Shown piece after piece: positions 1-5,136 of a stretch of DNA of 5,219 nt (positions are counted from its first letter, which is position 1; each line of letters begins with the position of its first letter). Position numbers and translations under genes: made by a program. The stretch is from JBBRLA01 sp038231615. GTDB lineage: Bacteria > Myxococcota_A > Polyangia > Palsa-1104 > JAEUJZ01. The DNA is taken from the NCBI GenBank assembly GCA_038231615.1, contig JBBRLA010000611.1:1-5219 (forward strand). The letters run 5' to 3'. The notes beneath the pieces are model-generated. The model was not told the origin of the DNA, searched no databases, and saw nothing but the letters and a program-made list of their open reading frames with translations.

Positions 1-1079
1 AACTGTCCCCGCAGCGAGGCGTTGCGCCGGCCCCCGGCCAGCACCTTCGCCCCCCGGGCCACCGCGTCCCGCACCAGCCGCTCGACGATGTCGAGCTGCT
101 GCGGCATGGTCATCGCACCCACGTCGGGATGACCCTCCATGGGCGGGCCCTGTCGGAGCTTCTGCACTTCGCTGGTCACCTGCGCCACGAAGCGGTCGTG
201 GATGCCGTCAAACACCAAAAGCCGCTCCGCCGCCAGGCACATCTGCCCAGAAGAAATAAACACCCCCGAGAGTGCCGCCGCCACCGCCTGAGGCAGATCG
301 GCATCGTCGCAGATGATCATGGGGTCCTTGCCGCCCAGTTCCAGGATGACCGGGGTCAGCGTCCGGGCGCTTTCGAGCAGCACCTTGCGTCCGTTGTGTA
401 CCGAGCCGGTGAAGATGATCTTGTCCACCCCCGAGCCCACCAGCGCCGCGCCGGCCTCGCCGTAGCCGGTGAGGATCTGCACCAGGTCGCAGGAGTGTCC
501 GGCCTCGCGCAGCACCCGGTGGATCAGGCCCTCGACTTTCAGGCTGGACCACGAGGTCCACTCCGACACCTTCACCACCACCGCGTTGCCGGCGAAGAGC
601 GCCGGCACCACCGGACCCAGGATGTTCTGGAAGGGGAAGTTCCACGGGGTGATGACCCCGATGACCCCCAGGGGTGGATACTCGATGGTGGCCACCTTGT
701 GCAGCAAAAGGCCCGACGAGACCCGCTCCGGGCGCAGGTGCCGCTCGCCGGTCTTGAGGGTGTGGCGCAGCTTCTCGCAAACCGGCAGGATCTCGCCCAG
801 CATGGCGTTCTCGCGGGTCTTGCCGGCGTCCCGGGCGACGGCCTCGCAGATCGGGTCCATGTCGGCAAGGATGGCGTCGAGCAGCAGGCGCAGCACCCGG
901 CGGCGCTCGGCGAAGGAGGTCTGGCCCCAGGCGCCTTGCGCGGCGCGGGCGCGGCGGACGCGGTAAAGCACCTCGTCCTGGCCCATCACCGGGGCCTCGC
1001 CCAGGGGCAAAAGCGTCGCCGGGTCGGTGCAGGGGAGGGTCATCTTGGGAAGGTCGAAAAGGTGGGCGGTTTCCATCAT
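1..1079 (-). CDS. NAD(P)-dependent aldehyde dehydrogenase, MSC7/ALDH22-like (C-terminus beyond left edge)
   Basis: This gene encodes a cytosolic enzyme that oxidises an aldehyde to a carboxylic acid using NAD(P)+. Read leftwards from ATG at 1079, 359 codons stay open to the window edge; family members are about 480-520 residues, so the last quarter is missing. Visible motifs are ITPWNFPFQN (143-152, oxyanion Asn147), VVVKVSE (167-173, cofactor-binding Lys170), FTGS (223-226), ELGGKDP (247-253, general base Glu247) and SSGQMCLAAER (276-286, nucleophile Cys281). All key residues are present, so an active enzyme is expected. KVSE followed by TSWSS, instead of the usual KPSE, recalls the yeast MSC7/plant ALDH22 branch; that is recollection, not a search, and the substrate is unknown. 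No Shine-Dalgarno precedes the start, and a -10-like hexamer sits only 7 bases upstream, so translation may be leaderless. A second ATG at 1076 is equally possible. The gene is divergent from the oxygenase unit. Confidence 0.95.
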   Translation of the reverse strand, partial: MMETAHLFDLPKMTLPCTDPATLLPLGEAPVMGQDEVLYRVRRARAAQGAWGQTSFAERRRVLRLLLDAILADMDPICEAVARDAGKTRENAMLGEILPVCEKLRHTLKTGERHLRPERVSSGLLLHKVATIEYPPLGVIGVITPWNFPFQNILGPVVPALFAGNAVVVKVSEWTSWSSLKVEGLIHRVLREAGHSCDLVQILTGYGEAGAALVGSGVDKIIFTGSVHNGRKVLLESARTLTPVILELGGKDPMIICDDADLPQAVAAALSGVFISSGQMCLAAERLLVFDGIHDRFVAQVTSEVQKLRQGPPMEGHPDVGAMTMPQQLDIVERLVRDAVARGAKVLAGGRRNASLRGQ

Positions 1080-1086
1080 GCCAGGC

Positions 1087-1115
1087 TGTATAGCCAAGGC
1101 GCGGCCCGCGCACAA
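1087..1115 (-). promoter_or_regulatory. Possible promoter of the aldehyde dehydrogenase gene
   Basis: On the minus strand TTGTGC (1115-1110) and TATACA (1092-1087) are separated by 17 bases, matching sigma-70-type spacing with three and four of six consensus bases. Transcription would begin about at the ATG at 1079, which agrees with the missing Shine-Dalgarno sequence. This is inferred from sequence only. Confidence 0.35.
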
Positions 1116-1131
1116 GCCGCCGAGGCGCTTA

Positions 1132-1160
1132 TTGACCGATCTCTCCATCGCGGGTACGTT
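1132..1160 (+). promoter_or_regulatory. Possible promoter for the small ORF/oxygenase unit
   Basis: TTGACC (1132-1137) is a good -35 match. TACGTT (1155-1160) lies 17 bases downstream as a weak -10 with three of six consensus bases. Transcription would start near 1167, giving a leader of about 20 bases before the ATG at 1188 and including its Shine-Dalgarno sequence. TAGAAT at 1163-1168 is a better -10 by itself but has no -35 at proper spacing. Confidence 0.3.
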
Positions 1161-1179
1161 CGTAGAATCGCGAATCGCG
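1147..1179. repeat. Three ATCGCG copies, two within a perfect 7-bp tandem repeat
   Basis: ATCGCG occurs at 1147-1152, 1167-1172 and 1174-1179. The last two belong to a tandem duplication of GAATCGC (1165-1171 and 1172-1178). The cluster straddles the predicted start of rightward transcription and abuts the ribosome binding site of the small ORF. It could be an operator for the divergent pair or a chance cluster in GC-rich DNA. Confidence 0.3.
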
Positions 1180-1184
1180 GAGGT
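1179..1184 (+). promoter_or_regulatory. Strong Shine-Dalgarno for the 30-aa ORF
   Basis: GGAGGT is a perfect anti-16S match and ends three bases before the ATG at 1188. The spacing is short but workable. It is the strongest ribosome binding site seen in the window. It supports translation starting at 1188 even though the resulting peptide is only 30 residues. Confidence 0.5.
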
Positions 1185-1187
1185 CTC

Positions 1188-1280
1188 ATGCGCCCACTCC
1201 GGTCCGACTTCTTGCAGCAGGAGCGGCTGCTGGAGTACCTGCAATTCAACGTGGCCGCTGGCCAGGGGCAGATCGGTTGA
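1188..1280 (+). CDS. Possible 30-aa peptide or leader ORF coupled to the oxygenase gene
   Basis: I do not recognise this frame. It starts at ATG 1188 just after GGAGGT and encodes 30 residues, beginning MRPLRSDFLQQERLLEYLQF and ending in a Gly/Gln-rich GQGQIG tail. Residues 8-19 could form a short amphipathic helix; there is no cysteine, signal peptide or membrane segment. Its TGA (1278-1280) shares one base with the ATG of the oxygenase gene (TGATG), a classic termination-reinitiation arrangement. Possible readings are a real micro-protein, a translated leader that loads ribosomes onto the oxygenase gene, or a chance frame. The oxygenase frame has a stop (TAG, 1163-1165) and no start codon before 1277, so this peptide is not its missing N-terminus unless a frameshift exists. 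A peptide substrate of the oxygenase is conceivable, but nothing in the sequence shows it. Confidence 0.45.
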   Translation: MRPLRSDFLQQERLLEYLQFNVAAGQGQIG

Positions 1281-2356
1281 TGGGGAGCCAGGGCGTGGGA
1301 CCTTTATCGCATGAGATCAAGGCCGGCCTTCTGCCCGGGGGAGGCCAGCTGCCCCTGGTGCTTTCGCCCGGTACGATCCGCGATGCCGCCGGTCTTTCGG
1401 AGTGGCTGGCCGCGCACAGGGAGTGGCTGGCCGGACGCCTGCGCGAGCATGGCGCGCTGCTGGTGCGCGGGTTTCCGGTGGAGGACCCGGCGGCCTTCGA
1501 ACGCGTGGCCCGGGCGCTTTCCCCCGAATTGAAGAACGACTATCTGGGTACCTCGCCGCGCAACGGCTTGACCGATTATGTTTTCTCGGCCAGCGAACTG
1601 CCGCCCTATTATCCGATCCCGCAGCACTGCGAGATGAGCTTCCTTCCCCATCCACCCGCGCGCCTCTTTTTCTGCTGCCTCATTCCTTCGTCGGGGCCCG
1701 GAGGCGAGACGCCGCTCACCGACTTCCGCGCTGTCTACCGCGACCTTGACCCCGCCGTGCGCGAGCGTTTCGTTTCGCGGGGCGTGCGCAACATCCGCAA
1801 CTACTGCGGCCCCGAAGGCGGCTCGCGACTGGACCTGTGGAAGCTCAAGCGTTGGGACGAGATGTTCCACACCACCGACCCCGCGGAGGTCGAGGCGCGC
1901 TGCCGCGAGCACGGCCTGTCCTGCACCTTCCGTCCCGGCGGGCGCCTGTGCCTGACCAACGTGCAGCCGGCGGTGCGCCCCCATCCGGAAACCGGCGTGC
2001 CGGTGTGGTTCAATCACTCCCAGATCTTCCACCTGTCCAGCGTCCCCGACGAGTACCGGCGCATCGCCGAACGCCTGGGCCAGCGCCGTTACGGGGTGCT
2101 GTCACGGGTCGCGCAAGCGGCGGTGTTCGTCCGCCGCCGCTTCACCTCGATCGAGGAGCAGGCCATGCACTGCTCTTATGGGGATGGCTCGCCCATCGAG
2201 GACGCCGACATGGACCGGGTGCGGGATGCGATCTGGCGCAACCTGGTGTGCTTCCGCTGGCAGCGCGGCGATGTGGTGGCCATCGACAACTTCGCCGTAG
2301 CCCATGGGCGGATGCCCTACCGCGGGCCCCGGCAGGTGGCGGTGTGCTGGGCCTGA
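1280..2356 (+). CDS. TauD/TfdA-family Fe(II)/2-oxoglutarate-dependent oxygenase
   Basis: This is a cytosolic non-haem iron oxygenase of 358 residues. The family couples 2-oxoglutarate decarboxylation to oxidation (usually hydroxylation) of a small molecule. Family hallmarks from the ATG at 1280 are HGALLVRGF (57-65), the iron-binding pair His116-x-Glu118 in QHCEMSF (115-121), GGETPLTDFRAVY (141-153), and the third iron ligand His342 in DNFAVAHGRMPYRGPRQV (336-353). Arg351 is a plausible 2-oxoglutarate carboxylate ligand. The facial triad is HxE...H rather than TauD's HxD...H; HxE occurs in SyrP-like members linked to amino acid or natural-product hydroxylation. The protein ends soon after the GPR motif. 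The start overlaps the preceding stop as TGATG; AGGGG at 1264-1268 is a distant Shine-Dalgarno, and TTG at 1277 is an in-frame alternative. The divergent aldehyde dehydrogenase could act on a related compound, but that is a guess. No substrate can be named. Confidence 0.93.
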   Translation: MGSQGVGPLSHEIKAGLLPGGGQLPLVLSPGTIRDAAGLSEWLAAHREWLAGRLREHGALLVRGFPVEDPAAFERVARALSPELKNDYLGTSPRNGLTDYVFSASELPPYYPIPQHCEMSFLPHPPARLFFCCLIPSSGPGGETPLTDFRAVYRDLDPAVRERFVSRGVRNIRNYCGPEGGSRLDLWKLKRWDEMFHTTDPAEVEARCREHGLSCTFRPGGRLCLTNVQPAVRPHPETGVPVWFNHSQIFHLSSVPDEYRRIAERLGQRRYGVLSRVAQAAVFVRRRFTSIEEQAMHCSYGDGSPIEDADMDRVRDAIWRNLVCFRWQRGDVVAIDNFAVAHGRMPYRGPRQVAVCWA

Positions 2357-2387
2357 CGTGGCTTTGCAATCGGGTCCGCGTCCCTGG

Positions 2388-2405
2388 TTAAGCTAAAATT
2401 TAATT
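2388..2405 (+). promoter_or_regulatory. AT-rich patch, possible promoter for the small ORF at 2515
   Basis: TTAAGCTAAAATTTAATT is the most AT-rich run in a GC-rich window and starts 31 bases after the oxygenase stop. TAAAAT (2394-2399) resembles a -10 box, but no good -35 lies 16-18 bases upstream. If used, it would give a leader of about 110 bases containing the palindrome at 2430-2445. No hairpin followed by a T-run was found between the oxygenase stop and this patch, so readthrough from upstream is also possible. Confidence 0.3.
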
Positions 2406-2429
2406 GCCAGATCGGCTCGGGGCGGACAT

Positions 2430-2445
2430 GATTCCGACCGGAATC
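2430..2445. repeat. 16-bp near-perfect palindrome (operator-like or leader hairpin)
   Basis: GATTCCG (2430-2436) and CGGAATC (2439-2445) are perfect 7-bp inverted arms around AC. The element lies between the AT-rich patch and the small ORF. A dimeric regulator could bind it as DNA. As RNA it would form only a tight hairpin, because the two-base loop forces the inner pair open. It is not followed by a T-run, so it is not an intrinsic terminator. Confidence 0.4.
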
Positions 2446-2514
2446 CTCATCTGGAACAATCCAGCAGAGCATTCCTTTTTCGCCGAGATACACGTTTCAC
2501 GCGAGGTACCGGCC

Positions 2515-2706
2515 ATGGCGACTGACGCGCGCAAGCTGAGTCGTACGACGATGGATTCGGAAACCAAGTGGCAGATCTGGCAGCGAATGACCCGCGTCCT
2601 CGGGGCGATGGCGCAGGTGGGGCTCTCTCAGATCGGAAAGTCGCCGCCCCCCAGGAACGATCTCCACGCTGTTCCCCGCCGGGCCCTCACCCGCAAGCGG
2701 GCGTAG
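2515..2706 (+). CDS. Possible small basic hypothetical protein (63 aa)
   Basis: I do not recognise this frame. The ATG at 2515 was chosen because GAGGT (2503-2507) sits 7 bases upstream. The frame extends back to a TTG at 2404, but that part has lower-GC, non-coding-like codon use. The product has a polar N-terminus, a helix-prone centre rich in Trp, Met and Gln (about residues 13-42), and a strongly basic tail with several Arg/Lys residues ending RKRA. It has no membrane segment or cysteine. Third-position GC is lower than in neighbouring genes, so coding status is uncertain. ATG 2551 is an alternative start. Its last 20 bases overlap the 3' end of the converging minus-strand gene. A nucleic-acid-binding role is only suggested by the charge. 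Confidence 0.42.
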   Translation: MATDARKLSRTTMDSETKWQIWQRMTRVLGAMAQVGLSQIGKSPPPRNDLHAVPRRALTRKRA

Positions 2707-3676
2707 GGGCCGGCCCCCTGACCCGATATCGGTAAAGCCAGGCCCGGGAGTCCGGCGGCAAGCGGCGCTCCCGCAGAGTCCGCAGCACCCATCCCGCCGG
2801 CAGGAGTTCAGGCGTCCACACCACCACCATCCCATGCTCGCTTTTTCCCGCGACCGCAAAGAGTTCGCCCACCACCTCGACCACCTCGTGTGCCCGCCGA
2901 GGCGTGTCCTCGCCCAAAAGGGTGGGCAGGATCAGGGTCAGCTCGGCCTCGGATTCATTGCCCGCCCCGTGGAACACCGCCACCCGGCCCGGCAGCGGCA
3001 TCGGGAGCTGTAGCATCATCCGGTCGCCGTCCCAAAACTCCCCCAGGTCGGTGCGCGGGTCCCCGCTGACCGGGCCGGCAGCTTCCAGCGGCGGTCGGTC
3101 CAGCACCACCGCCGCACCCCGCACCACCTGCACCCGCGCCCGGTCTCCCAGGGGGCCGGCGATGCCGCGGAACAGGCGCCGCCAGAAGCGCGAGCGCGGC
3201 AGCGGGGCGGCCTCCAGCAGCGCCTCGATGGCGGCCCATTGCGCGGCCAGGCCCTCCGTGTCCCCCGAAAGGACCGGAGCGAAGGCCAGATCATCGGCCA
3301 TCGCTGACATGCAGCCAGCTTGGAACGCAACGTCGCCGGCCCGCGCCGCGTACCCCACCAGCAGTTCCAGCGGGTGCTCCCGCTCCACGTCGAGGTCGGG
3401 CAACTCGCCATGCAGCCCGGGGAAGCCGATCCCGGCGGACAGGGCACCCCCGCTTTCCTCGTTTTCGACACACCCCTTGTCGGTTCGCGCGAATGCCTGG
3501 TCCAGCGCCGGCACCAGCAGCTCGTGCAGGCGCCGCAGGCTGCGCCGGGCGGCCCCGGGGTGCTCATCGAGCAGCGCCGCCTGGGCTCGGCACAAGAGGT
3601 CCTTCGCCTCCTCTTCTACGGCCGACGGCAAGGGCACCGAGGGCAGGGCCGAAAGAAGGCCCCTCACCCGGTTCAT
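2687..3676 (-). CDS. Unrecognised soluble protein (329 aa), coupled to the cation exchanger
   Basis: I do not recognise this protein. The start ATG (3676-3674) overlaps the TGA of the exchanger gene as ATGA, which fixes the start and implies translational coupling; the frame runs further upstream only as an antisense-like shadow. It has no signal peptide or membrane segment and looks cytosolic. In order: a helical, charged N-terminus (about 1-66), a linker rich in Glu/Gly (67-85), a middle helical part containing GYAARAGDVAFQAGCMSAMA (108-127) and WAAIEALLEAAPLPRSRFWR (147-166), then an alternating hydrophobic beta-like half (about 180-320) with VQVVRGAAVVLD, MMLQLPMPLPGRVAVF, AELTLILPTLL and EHGMVVVWTPELLPAGW. 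The two-part layout suggests a helical domain followed by an alpha/beta domain. Context suggests a regulator or accessory of the exchanger, but no motif supports a specific activity. Codon use matches neighbouring genes. Confidence 0.85.
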   Translation of the reverse strand: MNRVRGLLSALPSVPLPSAVEEEAKDLLCRAQAALLDEHPGAARRSLRRLHELLVPALDQAFARTDKGCVENEESGGALSAGIGFPGLHGELPDLDVEREHPLELLVGYAARAGDVAFQAGCMSAMADDLAFAPVLSGDTEGLAAQWAAIEALLEAAPLPRSRFWRRLFRGIAGPLGDRARVQVVRGAAVVLDRPPLEAAGPVSGDPRTDLGEFWDGDRMMLQLPMPLPGRVAVFHGAGNESEAELTLILPTLLGEDTPRRAHEVVEVVGELFAVAGKSEHGMVVVWTPELLPAGWVLRTLRERRLPPDSRAWLYRYRVRGPAPTPACG

Positions 3677-4992
3677 CGCGGCGCTTCTCGCTTCACAAAG
3701 GTTACGCGCAAATGCCCCACGATGTATCGCCGGTCGCGCACCAGCATCAGCAGCGAGAGTGCGATGTACAACGCCGAGAGGCCGTAGCGCACCTCCGACT
3801 GAGGGAAGGGGAGCTGCACCAGGAACAGGCCCAAAAGCGCGAGGGCCTCCCACAGGTAAAGCCTCCCGTTCAAAAGGAACGTCACCCCCAGAAGGCACTG
3901 GCAGGCGGTCAGTACCAGCTCCTCCACCTGCCGGCTGTCCAGGGGCAGCGCGCCCCCGGCCCCCCCCGCGGCAGAATAGACGATGGGCAGCGTGCCCACC
4001 AGCAGGGTCCACTGGTTGACCTTGGACGAGAGCAGCGCCGCCAGCCCGGCCTGTCCCTGACAGCGCGCGGCGAAGAGGGTGGCCACCAAGAGCTCCGGGG
4101 CCTCCGACGCCAGCGGAGCCAGCCACTGCACCAGCAGGAACTGATCCACCCCCAGCACCTGCCCCGAGGCGATGAGCGCCTCGGCAAAGGGCTTGGCCGC
4201 CGCCAAAAGCACCGCCGTGGCCACCAGCAAGAGGCCCCCCACCGCTGGGCGACGTCGCGACGTTGGCAGGTTGCCCAAGGCCTGCGCCACCCCGGCCAGC
4301 TCGGGCTCGTTATCGGCGGCCCCGCTGACCCGCCAGATGTAGAAACCGAAGAGCAGCAGCAGGCCCACCCCGTGCCACACCGCGATGCGGTGCGACAGGG
4401 GCAAAAGGAAGGACCACAGGGTAGCCATCGTCAGGACCACCAGGTCGACGGAGTGCCCCTTGCCCAACTCCACCGCCGGGGCCTCCTCGCCGCCCGGTTT
4501 GGGGCCCCGGGCGCCGCGCTTTCGCAAGGCGTAGACCCCGACCAGTGCCACCGTGGACCAGCCGATGCCGATGAGCAGCCGGTTGGAACCGGTCATGTTG
4601 GCGGCGGCATACTGTGCGTAGGCCGGGTTGTGGGCCGCGGTGAAGGCGAAGTACAGGTCGACGGCGTACTCGGGCAGCACCGCGATGAAGGCCAAAACGG
4701 CCATCGCCAGGCCCTTGCTGATGTCCACCTGAAGGGCCTCGGCGGCCCAGGCCAGAAGGAACGCCGCGGCCAGCACCGCACCGCCGAAGCAACCCAGGGC
4801 GACCAGCGGCGAGAGCGGCGTCCCCGACAGGCGCACGGCCACCGAGAAGAGGCCGATGGCCACGCACAGCGCCGGGCGGGCGAAAAGCCCCGGCGTGAAC
4901 CGTTCGTCAGACCGGACCTCATGCAGGGGCTTCCGTGGCGCGGCGGTCGAGTCCCCTTTGGGGGGCGTCAAGGTCGGTGTCAGCGCAGGCAC
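3673..4992 (-). CDS. Sodium/calcium-exchanger (CaCA) superfamily cation antiporter
   Basis: This 439-residue inner-membrane protein likely exchanges Ca2+ or another cation for Na+ or H+. After a hydrophilic N-terminal tail (1-36), about ten hydrophobic segments follow in two halves, split by a charged loop (about 157-180) and another at 224-249. Two alpha-repeat signatures are visible. Repeat 1 is FIAVLPEYAVDLYFA (102-116) plus MTGSNRLLIGIG (133-144), with Glu108 and Asn137. Repeat 2 is APLASEAPELLVATLFAA (292-309) plus SSKVNQWTLLVG (322-333), with Glu300 and Asn326. These acidic and Asn residues bind the ion in characterised CaCA exchangers. The repeats depart from the common GTSLPE/GNVxGSN form, so ion specificity cannot be assigned. 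The start is GTG at 4992; an in-frame TAA lies 9 bases upstream, excluding a longer product, and AAGGG precedes the start. The gene overlaps the next by four bases (ATGA), forming a two-gene operon. Confidence 0.92.
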   Translation of the reverse strand: MPALTPTLTPPKGDSTAAPRKPLHEVRSDERFTPGLFARPALCVAIGLFSVAVRLSGTPLSPLVALGCFGGAVLAAAFLLAWAAEALQVDISKGLAMAVLAFIAVLPEYAVDLYFAFTAAHNPAYAQYAAANMTGSNRLLIGIGWSTVALVGVYALRKRGARGPKPGGEEAPAVELGKGHSVDLVVLTMATLWSFLLPLSHRIAVWHGVGLLLLFGFYIWRVSGAADNEPELAGVAQALGNLPTSRRRPAVGGLLLVATAVLLAAAKPFAEALIASGQVLGVDQFLLVQWLAPLASEAPELLVATLFAARCQGQAGLAALLSSKVNQWTLLVGTLPIVYSAAGGAGGALPLDSRQVEELVLTACQCLLGVTFLLNGRLYLWEALALLGLFLVQLPFPQSEVRYGLSALYIALSLLMLVRDRRYIVGHLRVTFVKREAPR

Positions 4993-5000
4993 AGGCCCTT

Positions 5001-5029
5001 ACATTACGCTGCCAGGGGGCCTGCCGCAA
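5001..5029 (-). promoter_or_regulatory. Weak candidate promoter for the exchanger operon
   Basis: On the minus strand TTGCGG (5029-5024) and TAATGT (5006-5001) lie 17 bases apart, each with three of six consensus bases. The start point would fall within a few bases of the GTG at 4992, leaving little room to use the AAGGG. The rest of the gap (5030-5124) shows no better match on this strand. Confidence 0.2.
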
Positions 5030-5079
5030 CTCCGCCACCGTCCGACGGGTGCTTAACAGTTTCAGGGGCCCCTCAGTCC

Positions 5080-5103
5080 GTGAGCGTGAGCGTGAGCGTG
5101 AGC
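5080..5103. repeat. Hexanucleotide tandem repeat, four perfect GTGAGC copies
   Basis: GTGAGC is repeated four times without error (5080-5103); one extra upstream C continues the period. It lies in the divergent gap between the exchanger operon and the four-helix-bundle gene, about 20 bases before the latter's earliest start. Short perfect tandem repeats can change copy number by slippage. It lies outside all credible coding frames, so any effect would be on spacing or protein binding. Confidence 0.8.
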
Positions 5104-5136
5104 AACTTTTAGCCGGACCTACCGATGATTTGGCCC

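Noticed and set aside
129..1187. Long plus-strand open frame antisense to the aldehyde dehydrogenase
   Set aside because: The minus-strand frame carries complete ALDH motifs. The plus frame is low-complexity Arg/His/Gly-rich text typical of the opposite strand of a GC-rich gene. Only its last 30 codons, outside the ALDH gene, are considered separately.
2404..2514. N-terminal extension of the small ORF back to TTG 2404
   Set aside because: This part has lower-GC codons, contains the palindrome and promoter-like sequence, and the good Shine-Dalgarno belongs to ATG 2515.
2690..2717. CCCGCAAGCGGG and GGGGCCGGCCCC inverted repeats as a bidirectional terminator
   Set aside because: They lie within or at the ends of the overlapping coding regions, have almost no loop, and lack a T-run on either strand.
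3677..4126. Upstream extension of the 329-aa protein to 479 residues
   Set aside because: The extra 150 residues are a Gly/Ala/Pro-rich out-of-frame reading of the exchanger gene. The ATGA overlap at 3673-3676 gives a natural start.
5053..5058. TTAACA as a -35 box for the right-edge gene
   Set aside because: No -10-like hexamer occurs 16-18 bases downstream; that position is G/C-rich and runs into the hexamer repeat.
5064..5073. AGGGGCCCCT palindrome as an operator
   Set aside because: Ten-base G/C palindromes are expected often at this composition, and nothing around it supports a function.
3493..5112. 539-codon plus-strand open frame opposite the exchanger
   Set aside because: Its product is Gln/Arg/Gly-rich with no domain, and it is antisense to a protein with clear membrane segments and exchanger motifs.
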